Source: Streptomyces lunaelactis (lineage in GTDB: Bacteria > Actinomycetota > Actinomycetes > Streptomycetales > Streptomycetaceae). From it: DNA of 64,000 nt. The translations under genes were made by a program, and so were the position numbers. A model generated the notes under the pieces. It was not told where the DNA came from. It saw nothing but the letters and a program-made list of their open reading frames with translations, and searched no databases. Within the stretch, counting starts at the first letter, position 1. Every line of letters begins with the position of its first letter. The stretch is from contig NZ_CP026304.1 in the NCBI RefSeq assembly GCF_003054555.1, positions 6,138,001-6,202,000 on the forward strand, written 5' to 3'. Positions 18,918-28,337 of this stretch are shown in pieces.

Positions 18918-18963
18918 GGGGTGTCGCCGAGGTGAGCCCAGAAGCCGCCAATAGTTGATCTTG
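18918..18963 (+). repeat. Level-2 left terminal inverted repeat
   Basis: Begins GGGGTGTCGCCGAGGTGAG and ends ATAGTTGATCTTG. It matches the complement of 38977-39022 at 45 of 46 positions (C/G difference at base 20). The direct repeat GAAGT precedes it at 18913-18917. Confidence 0.93.
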
Positions 18964-18968
18964 AGGCG

Positions 18969-20036
18969 TCAGTGCTTCCGTCGGGCGGCGAGGTCGCGCT
19001 CCGCGACGTGCCGGGCGACCGCGTCGACGCCGGGGCGGGCGTACCGCTCCAGGGAGCGGACGGAGGCGTGGCGGGAGCGGGCCAGCAGCATCGGGGTGGA
19101 GGTGCCGCCTTCCGCGTCGTGCGTGAGCGCACTGTGGCGGAGCCGGTGCAGGGTCCAGCCGTCCAGGTCCTCGATGTCCCAGGGTGAGGCGAGCGGGTTG
19201 GCCAGCAGCCGGGTGTTCTCCTCGAAGATCTCCTCAGCCCGGCGGTAGGAGAGCCGCGCTCGGCTGGTCTCCGGGCACATGTCGAGCGTCGCTGTCGCGG
19301 CAGGGGCCTTGCGGCCGGTCAGGAACAGCGGTCCGCGAGTGCGGCGGGCGATCAGGCGGGGCAGCAGCTGGGCGGTGCCGGACTGCCAGTGAATCCACTC
19401 GGTCGCCCCGCCCTTGGCGGTGATCCTGCCGCGCTTGTCCGCCGGGTACAGGTCCTCCACGTTCAGGCACAGCACCTCATCGGCCCGCGCGGCGGACTCA
19501 TATAGCATCTTCCAGAACGTCTTCTCCCTGAGTCCGATGTCCAGGCGCCACAGAGCGGCGATCTGGTTCTCGGAGAGGGCCTTGGTGCGGTCCGGTGGCG
19601 CCGGGCGCCGCTCGATGCCGATCGTCGGATCGCATTCGATCCAGCCCTGGCGCTGCCACCAGCCGATCGCCTTGCGCGCGATGGACAGCTCCCGGTTGAC
19701 GGTGTCGGCGTCCATCTCATCCGCCCGGGCCGCCGCGAGTTCGGCCAGCACTTCGGGCAGCGCCGGGTCGTCGATCGCGGCGGCGGGGAAGACGGGCGGC
19801 TTCGCGCCCCGGCGGGCCGGTCCGGTCGGCGCGGGTTCGCCGGCGAACATCCATCCCCACGTCGTCAGTGAGATCCGGTAGATCCGCGCGGAGGACTTGG
19901 CGATGCCCGCGCCGGTGAGGTACCGCTCGACCGCCGCGGTGTACGACGACGGCGGGGCGGACAAGGGCACCACGCGGGCGCGCGGCAGCCGAAGCGCGCC
20001 CCCGCCCCCGGGTTCGGTCACTGGTTCGATCGTCAC
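18969..20036 (-). CDS. Tyrosine recombinase, TnpI-like (cointegrate resolution candidate)
   Basis: 355 residues from GTG at 20036 (RBS GAGAGG upstream); an earlier in-frame GTG at 20084 would run through a repeat of the putative site. It has the full catalytic set: Arg in ESAARADEVLCLN, Lys in ITAKGGATEW, HRLRHSALTH, and SRHASVRSLERYARPG with the nucleophile. An N-terminal core-binding domain is present. The stop lies 6 bp from the left inverted repeat. In Tn4430 and Tn5401 a tyrosine recombinase, TnpI, resolves cointegrates at a site (IRS) just upstream of its gene; the same layout is seen here. It could instead be an unrelated phage-type integrase captured as cargo, but the adjacent site argues against that. 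Confidence 0.8.
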   Translation of the reverse strand: MTIEPVTEPGGGGALRLPRARVVPLSAPPSSYTAAVERYLTGAGIAKSSARIYRISLTTWGWMFAGEPAPTGPARRGAKPPVFPAAAIDDPALPEVLAELAAARADEMDADTVNRELSIARKAIGWWQRQGWIECDPTIGIERRPAPPDRTKALSENQIAALWRLDIGLREKTFWKMLYESAARADEVLCLNVEDLYPADKRGRITAKGGATEWIHWQSGTAQLLPRLIARRTRGPLFLTGRKAPAATATLDMCPETSRARLSYRRAEEIFEENTRLLANPLASPWDIEDLDGWTLHRLRHSALTHDAEGGTSTPMLLARSRHASVRSLERYARPGVDAVARHVAERDLAARRKH

Positions 20037-20059
20037 GCCCGTCCCGCCCTCTCGGCGCT

Positions 20060-20166
20060 GCCGCAGTAAATGCGTACACCTCACCCCGGCGGCCGGAATC
20101 GCCCGCCGCAGGTCGCGGTGATCACGGTAGAGGGTCCGCCGCAGTAAATCCGGTATTTACTGCGGC
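20060..20166. other. Putative recombination site (IRS/res) of the TnpI-like recombinase
   Basis: A perfect inverted repeat of 12 bp, GCCGCAGTAAAT (20138-20149) and its complement (20155-20166), surrounds a 5-bp centre, CCGGT. A further direct copy of the same 12-mer stands at 20060-20071, and a partial one (GCCGCAGG) near 20105. A core inverted pair plus directly repeated accessory sites is the design of the Tn4430 IRS. It lies immediately upstream of the recombinase gene and may also cover its promoter, giving autoregulation. Confidence 0.7.
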
Positions 20167-20290
20167 AAGTGGCTCTCCTGGTGGCTAACAGAATGTGCGT
20201 ACCGCGCTAGGACCGCCCGTCTGTGCCGTTTCTGTCACGGTCTGGCCGTCCGGCCTATCCGTTGTCGGGCGCTCTGAACACACTTCAGCC

Positions 20291-22435
20291 ATGACTCGGA
20301 GGCGTTGGATGGGGCTGGCTGAGCTCGTCGCTGGGCTGGGCATGCTGGGCGCGAGCGGCTGGGCGGTCGTACAACTGTGGAGGGGGAACCAGAACCCGGG
20401 CGACACGTCCTCGATCATGGCGCTGGTGTATGCGGCGGTTGGCCTCCCGATCGCGCTGGCTGGCTTGAAGGCGGCCTGGCCGCAGCCGGACGACGCGCTC
20501 GAACTCGCCGAGAAGGCGGCTGGCACGCTGGCGGGAAAGGTCAGGAAGACCGAAGGGCGGCAGCTGCGTGCTCTGGTTGGGGGTGACCAAGAACGGCTCA
20601 CGCTTACTTTCACCCGTCGTCCCTACGACAGGGCCCGTGGCGAAGGCCCGGAACAGGGACAGTTGAAGGGGAACGGCCCTTCGGCGGGCCCCGACTACCC
20701 CGACATCGCCACCTACTACCAGTCATGCACGAAGCCCCGCCTCGTCATCACAGGCGCTCCTGGCGCTGGTAAGACGGTGCTGTCAGTGGAGTTGGTGCGG
20801 GAACTCATCAAGCGGCGCAAGCCGGATGGACCCGTGCCCGTGCGGGTCTCACTGGCCGAATGGGACACCAAGGTCCCGTTGGAGAAGCTCCTGATCGACC
20901 ATGTGATCAAGGCTGGTATTTCCGAGGAACGTGCGACCTGGATCTTGGAGCATCAGCTTGTGCTTCCGGTCTTGGACGGACTGGACGAAATGGACCCGGG
21001 CCTCACCGACGGGGACGGCAATCCTGTGCGTGGCCCGGATGGGAGGCAGCTGCCGGACCCTCAGGCACCTCGCGCTTTGGCCGCGTTGAAAGTCCTCAAT
21101 GAATACGGGGCCGTGGTGGCTGAGCAACCCCTGATTCTGATGTGCCGCACCGACCACTACAACGGCCTGCCCGTGACCGAGCGTCTGTGTCACGCGGTCG
21201 GCATCGACATCGACCCCATCAGCTATGTCCAGATCCAAGCCCACCTGACTGTGCTATTCGAGCACGACCCGCGTTGGCGGGCTTTCCTCGACGCCCTGCC
21301 GGCGAGGTGGTCCGATCCGCAGTACGGTGCTGTGCTGCGTGAGACGCTGACCACACCCTGGTGGCTCTTCCTGGTCAAAACGGTCTACGACAGGAGCGGC
21401 GACCCTTCGGAGCTCTTCACCTGCACCACGACACAGGCGCTGAGGGACCGCCTTCTGTCTCTGTTCATCCCGGCTGTCGTGGACTCGGGAGCGACGCGGT
21501 ATGACGCCGAGAGAGTGAGGCGCTGGCTCAGCACGATCGCCTGCCACCTGCAGAACCGGCCCGTTGCTGTTGAGCGTATCCACCAACATCAGCTATGGCC
21601 GATCGCCGGCGAGCACCACGTGCGCTACCTGGATGCCGCGGCGGCTGGTCTCCTCTTCCTGCTTCTCCTGCTACCCGTTCCCCTCCTCACTGGAATTTGG
21701 AGTCCTGAACTGATCGGTTTGATCAGCCTTGGCGCTGTGCTGATGGCATGGAAAGCGGCTGGGCAGGCAGGCGACTTCCCTCCCTGTGTGCCCTGGGGGC
21801 GGGTGTTCTCCGAGGCGACCCTGTTGCTTCTGATCACGGGACTGCCCCCTGCTTTCGTCCTTGCCGCGCTGGGTGGCCTCGTCTCCCTTCCGGCGGCCTT
21901 GCTGTTCTCCGGAATCGGATGGGATTGGTTCGTCACTTTCATTCCGACCTTAATTATTTTCTGGTCGGTTTGGATGGGGACCATAATCCTCGAAGGCTCC
22001 GGTATCAGCCAGGCATTTACCAGCATGTATCCGACCGACGTCAATACGGCGGTGAGGTGGCGCTACGTATTCCGGGGTGATCTCCTCATCGGGTGCTTGA
22101 TGTTTATCGCCGCCGGGATTTCCACGATGACCGCATGGTGGGTGATGTCGTTCTCAAACACGCTTACGATCACCTCAGTGCCCGGCCTCGATATCGCAGC
22201 CGTCGGCCTGCTGGCCGTATCTGCGCGCTGGGTGATGGTGTTCGGCGGCGGTCGAAGGCACTTGGTATTCCTGCTGTGTCTCCAGGGTCAACTTCCCCGA
22301 AGGCTCGGGCGGTTTCTCAAGTGGTCACACCAGGTCGGCCTGCTCCGCACGTCCGGCGGCGCCTACCAGTTCCGCCACCGCGAGTTCCAGCAGTGGCTCG
22401 CGGCCACGTCCCCAGCAGGACACGGGATCACCTGA
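20291..22435 (+). CDS. Membrane NACHT-type NTPase
   Basis: 714 residues from ATG at 20291. Two N-terminal hydrophobic stretches (LAELVAGLGMLGASGW; ALVYAAVGLPIALAGL) come first. The NTPase domain has Walker A GAPGAGKTVLS near 160-170, and LPVLDGLDEMDP is the Walker B of NACHT/STAND proteins. LILMCRTDHY (sensor region) follows. The C-terminal third has at least five membrane segments (LLFLLLLLPVPLLTGI and others), then RHREFQQWLA, a motif common at the end of Streptomyces NACHT proteins. Many STAND ATPases are phage-defence or signalling switches; no effector enzyme is recognisable here, so a defence role is only a hypothesis. The membrane part is less GC-rich than its surroundings. Confidence 0.8.
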   Translation: MTRRRWMGLAELVAGLGMLGASGWAVVQLWRGNQNPGDTSSIMALVYAAVGLPIALAGLKAAWPQPDDALELAEKAAGTLAGKVRKTEGRQLRALVGGDQERLTLTFTRRPYDRARGEGPEQGQLKGNGPSAGPDYPDIATYYQSCTKPRLVITGAPGAGKTVLSVELVRELIKRRKPDGPVPVRVSLAEWDTKVPLEKLLIDHVIKAGISEERATWILEHQLVLPVLDGLDEMDPGLTDGDGNPVRGPDGRQLPDPQAPRALAALKVLNEYGAVVAEQPLILMCRTDHYNGLPVTERLCHAVGIDIDPISYVQIQAHLTVLFEHDPRWRAFLDALPARWSDPQYGAVLRETLTTPWWLFLVKTVYDRSGDPSELFTCTTTQALRDRLLSLFIPAVVDSGATRYDAERVRRWLSTIACHLQNRPVAVERIHQHQLWPIAGEHHVRYLDAAAAGLLFLLLLLPVPLLTGIWSPELIGLISLGAVLMAWKAAGQAGDFPPCVPWGRVFSEATLLLLITGLPPAFVLAALGGLVSLPAALLFSGIGWDWFVTFIPTLIIFWSVWMGTIILEGSGISQAFTSMYPTDVNTAVRWRYVFRGDLLIGCLMFIAAGISTMTAWWVMSFSNTLTITSVPGLDIAAVGLLAVSARWVMVFGGGRRHLVFLLCLQGQLPRRLGRFLKWSHQVGLLRTSGGAYQFRHREFQQWLAATSPAGHGIT

Positions 22436-22829
22436 AGGGAACGTAACTCTCACCGTCGAGATACAGGTAGCCGCCCTGTCCGATGCCCCACTGGAACGTG
22501 AGCGGCGCTCCCCCGTCTGGATACATCGTCAACTGGTTCCCGCTGACCGCGAAGCGGCCCGTAATGCGCACGCCGCGGATGTCCTGGCTGAATGAACCGT
22601 CCTCACGGAAGCTGTAGACGGAAGACTTGAAGCCATCGGAACTGCCGCCGCTCCAGTCTCCGATCAGCGCGGCCGGTATGCCCTGACCCTGGTCGTCCGA
22701 GCCGCCGCACGAAGCAGCGGACCCGCCTGATGTGTCACCTGCCCCGCCGTCGCCCCCGCCGCAGCCGCCAAGGGTAAGCAGGACACAGAGCACAGTCGCA
22801 GGTACCACTGCGAGTCGAGCTAACTTCAC
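22428..22829 (-). CDS. Small secreted lipoprotein
   Basis: 133 residues from GTG at 22829, preceded by GGAGG. A lipoprotein signal peptide ends at TLGGCGGG, a lipobox with Cys at about residue 18-20. A Gly/Ser linker follows, then a domain with GDWSGG, YSFREDGSFSQDI and GRFAVSGNQLTMYPDGG. This looks like a lipocalin-like beta-strand domain of the kind found in small extracellular proteins. It converges on the NACHT gene with an 8-bp tail overlap. The function is unknown. Confidence 0.72.
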   Translation of the reverse strand: MKLARLAVVPATVLCVLLTLGGCGGGDGGAGDTSGGSAASCGGSDDQGQGIPAALIGDWSGGSSDGFKSSVYSFREDGSFSQDIRGVRITGRFAVSGNQLTMYPDGGAPLTFQWGIGQGGYLYLDGESYVPFR

Positions 22830-23377
22830 GGATCCTCCAAGCCCGCAACACACCGTTCACTCTCAGCGTCCGCCCGCAAACCGACTCACCACATCGAAAC
22901 GTTGCAACTGACATAAATCGATTAAATCTGATCGATCCGAAGGAATACGTCAGCCCAGCGCATCCGACGAAGACCAGGGGCGCATCGCTTCCGACCGGCT
23001 CCGTCAGGGGCGCGCGCCAGCGTGCGACGCGCTACTGCGTTGGGTTACGCCGGGCGACAGCTTGAGATCGAGCCGCTTGTCCATCTCCAAGCGGAAGGTG
23101 CCGTAAGGGCTGATGTTCGACCAGAAGAGCGCGGTCAGCCCGCGCCGGTTCCCGGCGACCCTAGCCCCAGGCGACAGCCCGGCGCCGGTCTTCCGTACAA
23201 GGCCCCACGATCGTGCTCCGACCTGCTACGCAACCAAGATCAACTGCTTAGCGTTAATGGCTGTCCCGTTGGTCCAACCGCCGCCAATTGCATCAGACGC
23301 GAATTCGCGACGGTATGCGAACCGGCCTGCGTGGGGGTGTCAACCGCGCCGCGATCCCGTGGAGTTGTGCGCCTGCG
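22830..23377. other. Stretch without a recognisable gene
   Basis: About 550 bases between the lipoprotein and the IS630 remnant. The first 80 bases upstream of 22829 must contain the lipoprotein promoter; an AT-rich patch lies at 22905-22945. The rest has no frame with a credible start or protein signature and looks like decayed DNA. No repeat or RNA structure is evident to me. Confidence 0.5.
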
Positions 23378-23977
23378 TTACCGGTGACGATAGCGGCCGG
23401 CAGGACCTTGACGCCACTCACCCGAGGGGCTGACCTGCGGGTTCTCTGAGGGTTCGCATAGGATGCGGTTTTCTCGCATCTGATGCGAGTCACGGAGAGT
23501 CAGATGCGGCTTGAGCTGGAACTTCCGCCAGATCCGGCCCACGGTCGACTTCGACAGACCACTGTGCTCGGCCATCGATTTGCGCGACCAGTGGGTAGCG
23601 TTCTTGGGAAGCTGCTCCAGCGTCGTGACCACGACCGCTTCCACCTCATCGACGCCGATGGTGGGCGGCCGGCCCGGCCGGGGCTCATCCACGAGGCCGT
23701 CCAGGCGGTCGGCGAGGAACCGCCGCCGCCATTTGCGGACCGTGTCGGCACTCACCCGCAGGTCCCGGGCGACAGCGACGATCGGTGGCACCTCCGGCCC
23801 CGCGCACGCCAGCACAATGCGTGCGCGCAGAGCCAGGGACTGGGCCGATGTGGCCCGACGCGTCCACCGCTCCAACATCGCCCGCTCATCAGCGGACAGC
23901 AGCATCGGTTCCAGCTTCGGGCCTCGACGAGGAACTGACGCACCAGCAGCAGAAGTCACACCACAACTAACGATCAA
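23378..23977 (-). pseudogene. IS630-family transposase, 5' fragment
   Basis: The first about 160 residues match the N-terminal helix-turn-helix half of IS630-type transposases: LSADERAMLERWTRR, VARDLRVSADTVRKWRRRFL, RPGRPPTIG, HWSRKSMAEHSGLSKSTVGR and WRKFQLKPH. After LKPH the sequence diverges and the frame ends about 40 residues later at 23378. The DDE catalytic half is missing. It is a remnant inside the level-2 transposon. The real left end of the remnant is near 23510. Confidence 0.82.
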
Positions 23978-24141
23978 CTACTGGCGCAGGACATTAGGAG
24001 AGCCCCGCCAGTAAGTACCAAGCCCGGGTTACATGATTCTGGTCTGCCGGGAAGCAGGCGCCCAGCGAACCTGCTGTCCCACCGGGCGGTGCGGCCGTCC
24101 TGGGGCGACAACGGGCCTGGACTTCATTTCGACGCTCGCCG

Positions 24142-24720
24142 TCATAGGTTGAGGGCGTCCCTCACCCCGGGCACGGCCACCGCGTGGAACATCTCGTCGA
24201 GCTCTGTCGGCCGGTACTGCAGGCCGTCATCAATCCACCAGGTCAGCAGCGACGCGAACCCGCCGGCGACGAACGGCACGACCGTGGCGAGCGGTACCCG
24301 GGTCGGATGCCGCGCCGGCAGCCGCCGGGACAGCTCCTCGCGGGCGAGGTCGGCGACCATCTCGTCGAACCACCGCCGCAACAGCGGGCCACCCCGCCGC
24401 CCCACCAGGAGCGGGCTGAGGTGGCGGTTGTCGTAGGCGTGCTCCAGCAGGGGCAGGCTGAAGGCGAAGAACCGGCCGGTGCCGGCGGGCCGGGCGGTAC
24501 CCGCCTCGCGCAGCTCGTCCTGCAGGTTCTCGACGCCGTGGCGGAGCAGGTCCTCCTTGTCGGTGAAGTGGGCGTAGAACGTGGTGCGGCCGACATCGGC
24601 CCGCTCGATGATGTCCCGCACCGTGACGGACTCATACCCCTTCTCCATCATGAGCTGCACCAGCGCGAAGTGCAGCGCCTGCCTGGTCTTGCGTACCCGC
24701 CTGTCCGGACCCGTTGCCAT
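24142..24720 (-). CDS. TetR/AcrR-family repressor of the adjacent ABC exporter
   Basis: 192 residues from ATG at 24720. The N-terminal DNA-binding domain is typical: GYESVTVRDIIERADVGRTTFYAHFTDKEDLL (helix-turn-helix within about residues 25-58). A C-terminal ligand/dimer domain follows. It is divergent from an ABC ATPase/permease operon 267 bp away, the common arrangement of a repressor that senses an exported compound. The stop at 24142 is followed by non-coding DNA. Confidence 0.86.
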   Translation of the reverse strand: MATGPDRRVRKTRQALHFALVQLMMEKGYESVTVRDIIERADVGRTTFYAHFTDKEDLLRHGVENLQDELREAGTARPAGTGRFFAFSLPLLEHAYDNRHLSPLLVGRRGGPLLRRWFDEMVADLAREELSRRLPARHPTRVPLATVVPFVAGGFASLLTWWIDDGLQYRPTELDEMFHAVAVPGVRDALNL

Positions 24721-24829
24721 GTGCGTTTCCCGTCTCTGACCGAACATTTCGCTGCCGGCTGTTTCGTTTCGAACAGCTCGGCTCGCTTTGACGGTTGCCC
24801 TGCCCTGGCAACTCGCGATTACGTAGGAG

Positions 24830-24846
24830 CCGAACACCTTGTTCGG
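24830..24846. promoter_or_regulatory. Candidate TetR operator
   Basis: Perfect inverted repeat CCGAACA-CCT-TGTTCGG in the divergent region between the TetR and ABC genes. Similar GAAC/GTTC half-sites occur nearby (CTGTTTCG...CGAACAG at about 24757-24777). The placement suits a site that controls both directions. The assignment to this TetR is inferred. Confidence 0.55.
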
Positions 24847-24986
24847 TTTCAAACCTATCGTTCGGAAACGGTACGGGGCCAGGCTTCGGCTCGCCTCACA
24901 TAGAAATGCCGTTCGCAGCCGGCCGGTTCGGGGCACGGGCACAGCTTCTCGGCCCTCGCCGCCGCTTCTTCTGGAGGTACCACCAC

Positions 24987-25739
24987 ATGCGCGACACAAC
25001 GTTGCCCGCGTCCGGCACCGGGGGTGTCGATCCCGGCACCCAGGCAATCCGGGTGCGCGGCATCGTCAAGGAATACAACCTCTCCTCGGGTGCCTTCACC
25101 GCACTCGCGGGCGTCGACTTGGAAATCGAGGCCGGCGAGTTCGTCGCCATTGTCGGGCGGTCGGGCAGCGGGAAGACCACGCTGCTCAACCTCCTCGCCG
25201 GCATCGATCGGCCGACCTCCGGGGAGATCAGCGTCGCCGGCACGGCCGTCCACGCGCTGCGCGAGGCCGAGCTCGCGGCCTGGCGCGGGCGGACGGTAGG
25301 CCTGGTCTTCCAGTTCTTCCAGTTGCTGCCGACTCTCACGGTCGCCGAGAACGTGATGATCCCCATGGACTTCTGCCGCACGTTCCCCGCCGGGGAGCGG
25401 CGCGGGCGCGCACTCGCCCTGCTGGAGCGCATGGGCATCGCCGAGCAGGCCGACAAACTGCCCTCTGCTCTCTCCGGCGGCCAGCAGCAGCGGGCCGCCA
25501 TCGCCCGGGCGCTCGCCAACGACCCGCCGATCCTGCTGGCCGACGAACCGACCGGCAATCTCGACTCGCAAACCGGCGACGCGATGCTGCAGTTGTTCAC
25601 CGACCTCACCGCCGAGGGCCGGACCATCGTGATGGTCACCCACGAACGCGACGTCAGCCGGTACATCAGCCGCGAGATCACGCTGGCCGACGGCCGGGTC
25701 GCGGGCGCCGGTGCGAGTGCCGCCGGGGTGACGGCATGA
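24987..25739 (+). CDS. ABC transporter ATP-binding protein (MacB/LolD type)
   Basis: 250 residues from ATG at 24987, with GGAGG at 24973-24977. Walker [12 protein letters not shown] near residue 58, Q-loop [11 protein letters not shown], signature [15 protein letters not shown], Walker [13 protein letters not shown], and H-loop MVTHERDV are all intact. These are the hallmarks of the MacB/LolD/FtsE group, which pairs with FtsX-like permeases for efflux or lipoprotein-type transport. The stop overlaps the permease start by 4 bases (ATGA). Confidence 0.92.
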   Translation: MRDTTLPASGTGGVDPGTQAIRVRGIVKEYNLSSGAFTALAGVDLEIEAGEFVAIVGRSGSGKTTLLNLLAGIDRPTSGEISVAGTAVHALREAELAAWRGRTVGLVFQFFQLLPTLTVAENVMIPMDFCRTFPAGERRGRALALLERMGIAEQADKLPSALSGGQQQRAAIARALANDPPILLADEPTGNLDSQTGDAMLQLFTDLTAEGRTIVMVTHERDVSRYISREITLADGRVAGAGASAAGVTA

Positions 25740-28162
25740 CCCGGCTACGCTGGCGCAAGGTCGCGCGGGACCTGTGGAACGCCCGTACCCGTACCGCCAT
25801 GATGATCCTCGCCATCGCGGTCAGCCTCACCGCGGTCGGCGCCGTCCTGGGCGCCCGCACCATCGTGTTGCGGGAGATCGACCGCAACTACCTGGGCACC
25901 CACCCGGCGTCGGCGACCCTGCACCTGTCGGGCAAGCCCGACGCGGCAGCCGTCGCCGACGTCCTGGACCAGCCCGACATCGCCGACGCGACCGTGCGCG
26001 GCTCGGTGAAGGCCAGGGTCCGCGTCGACGGCCGCTGGGAGCAGTTCATGCTCTGGGTCGTCGCGCCCGACGACCCGATGCGCATCAGCAGCTTCACCGT
26101 CGAACAGGGGGACTGGCCCACGCCGGCCGCCGAGATGCTGCTCGAACGCAGCTCCCTGAGTTACTTCGGCGTGGCCAACGGAGGCAGCCTGGAGGTGCAG
26201 ACCCCGAACGGCAAGCCCCAGCGCGTCACCGTGACCGGGTCGGTGCACGACCCGAGCCTGGCTCCCTCGGAGCAGGAGACCGTCGGTTATGGATACCTCA
26301 CCGAGGCGGCGCTGCAGCGCCTGGGGGAGAACGTCGCGCTCGACGAGCTGAAGCTCGTGGTCGGCCCGGACGCCGCTCACCCGACGCGCAGCGCCGAGGA
26401 GATCGAACAGGCCGCCGGGCGGGCCGGTGCCGTACTCGCCGAACGCGGCCTGCGCGTCACCGCGATCGAGGTGCCGCCGCCCTACCGCCATCCGCACATG
26501 TCGCAGATGGAGTCCGTCACCACTCTGCTGCTCGTCTTCGCCGGGCTTTCGGTCGTGCTCAGCGCCATCCTGGTGGCGACGATGCTTGGAGGGCTCCTCG
26601 CCCAGCAGATACGCCAGATCGGGATGATGAAGGCGGTCGGTGCGCGTACCCGCCAGATCCTGCAGCTGTATCTGCTCATGGCCCTGCTCATCGCAGCGGC
26701 CGCCACCGCCCTGTCGATCGTGCCGAGCCTGCTGACCGGGCGCTACCTCGCCGGGGTCATTTCGGAACTCCTCAACATCGACCTGGTCAGCGTCGCGGTC
26801 CCCGCCTGGGTCTTCACCGTCCAGCTACTCGCAGGCCTCGGCGTCCCGCTGCTCGTCGCACTCGTGCCGCTGGTACGGGGCAGCCGCGTCACCGTGCGGC
26901 AGGCCATCGACGACCACGGCACCGGGACGGGGGACGGCTCCGTACGGGGCACCCGGTTCACGGCATGGCTGGGGTCGCAGCGCGGCGTCGACCGGTCGCT
27001 GGTGATGGCATCGCGCAACACAATGCGGCGCAAGGGGCGGTTCGCGCTCAACCTCACCCTGCTCGCCGTCGGCGGCGGTCTCTTCATCACCGGCCTGAAT
27101 ACGGCCGGCGCATGGACCGCACTGGTCAACGAGGGGCAGGCCAACCGCCACTACGACCTGGAGGTCAAGCTCAACGAGCCGGTATCCGCCGCCACGCTCG
27201 ACGGACTGCTGCGCCCACTGCCCGGCGTCGCCGATGTGGAGGCGGTCGCCTCGTGGAAGACCGCGATGACCGGCACGGACGGCCTCGACGTCAGCCACAC
27301 CTACCCCGACGGCGGGCATGGCAGCTTCAGCATCACGGCCGCCCCGCCGGACAGCTCCATGCTCACCCTGCCCGTCATCGAGGGACGGTCGCTGCGGCCG
27401 GATGACACCGACGCGGTCGTGCTCAACCAGCTCGTCCCGATATACCAGGACATCGAGGTCGGTGACGAGGTCTCACTCACCGTCGCCGACCGGCCCTCCA
27501 CCTGGCGCGTGGTGGGGCTGGTCTCCAACTTCGGCACCCACGGCACGGCGTACGTCACGCCGGACGGCATGGAACGGGCCGTCCCGGTGCCCGGACAGGC
27601 CTCGCTGATCCGGGTCACCACCGAGGGTCACGACGACGACGCCCGCCGGGCCGCGCTGAACCAGATCGAACGCACGCTCGCGACGGAAGGGGTGAATGTC
27701 GCCTCGGCCGTGCCTGTTGACCAGCTGGAGACAGCGCTGGACGGGCATGTGGCCGTGCTCATCGCCATCCTGCTCGCCCTGGCCGCCGCCATGGGCGTGG
27801 TGGGTTTGCTCGGCCTCGGCTCCAGCATGAGCACCAGCGTTATCGAGCGGACCCGGGAGTTCGCCGTGCTCAGCGCCGTCGGGGCCACGCCGGGCGCGGT
27901 ACGCCGGATCGTCGTCAGTGAGGGCGTGCTGGTCGCGGCGATGAGCGTGGCCATCGCCGTCGTCGTCGCGCTACCACTGACGCGGGTGCTCGGCGACTTC
28001 GTCGGCGATCAGGCCTTCCATCTGCCCCTGCCCTTCAACCTGTCAGGCCCGGCCGTGTTGCTGTGGCTGACCCTCGTCCTGGTCGGGGCAGCCGCGGCCA
28101 CCATGGCTGCGGCGTGGCGCGCCGGCCGGCTGACCGTCCGTGAAGCCCTGTCCGCAGTCTGA
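25736..28162 (+). CDS. FtsX-like ABC transporter permease
   Basis: 808 residues. A first membrane segment ([21 protein letters not shown]) is followed by an extracellular MacB-like domain. Three membrane helices come next around residues 265-385 ([34 protein letters not shown]), then a second FtsX half. The end has three more helices ([59 protein letters not shown]). This is the duplicated FtsX architecture of actinobacterial exporters. Translation is coupled to the ATPase. The substrate is unknown; TetR control suggests a small molecule or peptide. Confidence 0.9.
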   Translation: MTRLRWRKVARDLWNARTRTAMMILAIAVSLTAVGAVLGARTIVLREIDRNYLGTHPASATLHLSGKPDAAAVADVLDQPDIADATVRGSVKARVRVDGRWEQFMLWVVAPDDPMRISSFTVEQGDWPTPAAEMLLERSSLSYFGVANGGSLEVQTPNGKPQRVTVTGSVHDPSLAPSEQETVGYGYLTEAALQRLGENVALDELKLVVGPDAAHPTRSAEEIEQAAGRAGAVLAERGLRVTAIEVPPPYRHPHMSQMESVTTLLLVFAGLSVVLSAILVATMLGGLLAQQIRQIGMMKAVGARTRQILQLYLLMALLIAAAATALSIVPSLLTGRYLAGVISELLNIDLVSVAVPAWVFTVQLLAGLGVPLLVALVPLVRGSRVTVRQAIDDHGTGTGDGSVRGTRFTAWLGSQRGVDRSLVMASRNTMRRKGRFALNLTLLAVGGGLFITGLNTAGAWTALVNEGQANRHYDLEVKLNEPVSAATLDGLLRPLPGVADVEAVASWKTAMTGTDGLDVSHTYPDGGHGSFSITAAPPDSSMLTLPVIEGRSLRPDDTDAVVLNQLVPIYQDIEVGDEVSLTVADRPSTWRVVGLVSNFGTHGTAYVTPDGMERAVPVPGQASLIRVTTEGHDDDARRAALNQIERTLATEGVNVASAVPVDQLETALDGHVAVLIAILLALAAAMGVVGLLGLGSSMSTSVIERTREFAVLSAVGATPGAVRRIVVSEGVLVAAMSVAIAVVVALPLTRVLGDFVGDQAFHLPLPFNLSGPAVLLWLTLVLVGAAAATMAAAWRAGRLTVREALSAV

Positions 28163-28172
28163 AAGGACCGCT

Positions 28173-28280
28173 GTGAAGAAGATCCTTCTCATCGTGCTCG
28201 CCCTGGCCGCCATCATGTTCATCATCCACGTGAGCATCAACGGGCTCCCCGTACTCGACTCGCTCAACCCGCACGGGTAG
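28173..28280 (+). CDS. 35-residue membrane peptide following the permease
   Basis: A tiny gene: GTG at 28173, TAG at 28278, with AAAGGA 6 bases before the start and only 10 bp after the permease stop. The product begins MKKILLIVLALAAIMFIIH, one hydrophobic helix after two lysines, and ends with a short polar tail (LDSLNPHG). It is not a credible cleaved signal peptide (no AxA site). Its place, as the last gene of the ABC operon and before a strong terminator, suggests a small subunit or modulator of the exporter. This is inference. Confidence 0.65.
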   Translation: MKKILLIVLALAAIMFIIHVSINGLPVLDSLNPHG

Positions 28281-28304
28281 GCACCATAGGCTCGTAGCGG
28301 CACT

Positions 28305-28337
28305 GCCCGGCCCGGCCCGGAGGGCGCCGGGCCGGGC
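28305..28337 (+). terminator. GC-rich hairpin after the ABC operon
   Basis: Perfect 12-bp stem GCCCGGCCCGGC / GCCGGGCCGGGC with a 9-base loop, 25 bases after the 35-residue peptide gene. There is no T-run, as usual in Streptomyces. Confidence 0.7.

Noticed and set aside
24839..25735. Upstream extension of the permease frame by about 300 codons
   Set aside because: It overlaps the ABC ATPase in another frame and reads as Arg/Pro-rich nonsense; ATG at 25736 with the ATGA overlap is the natural start.
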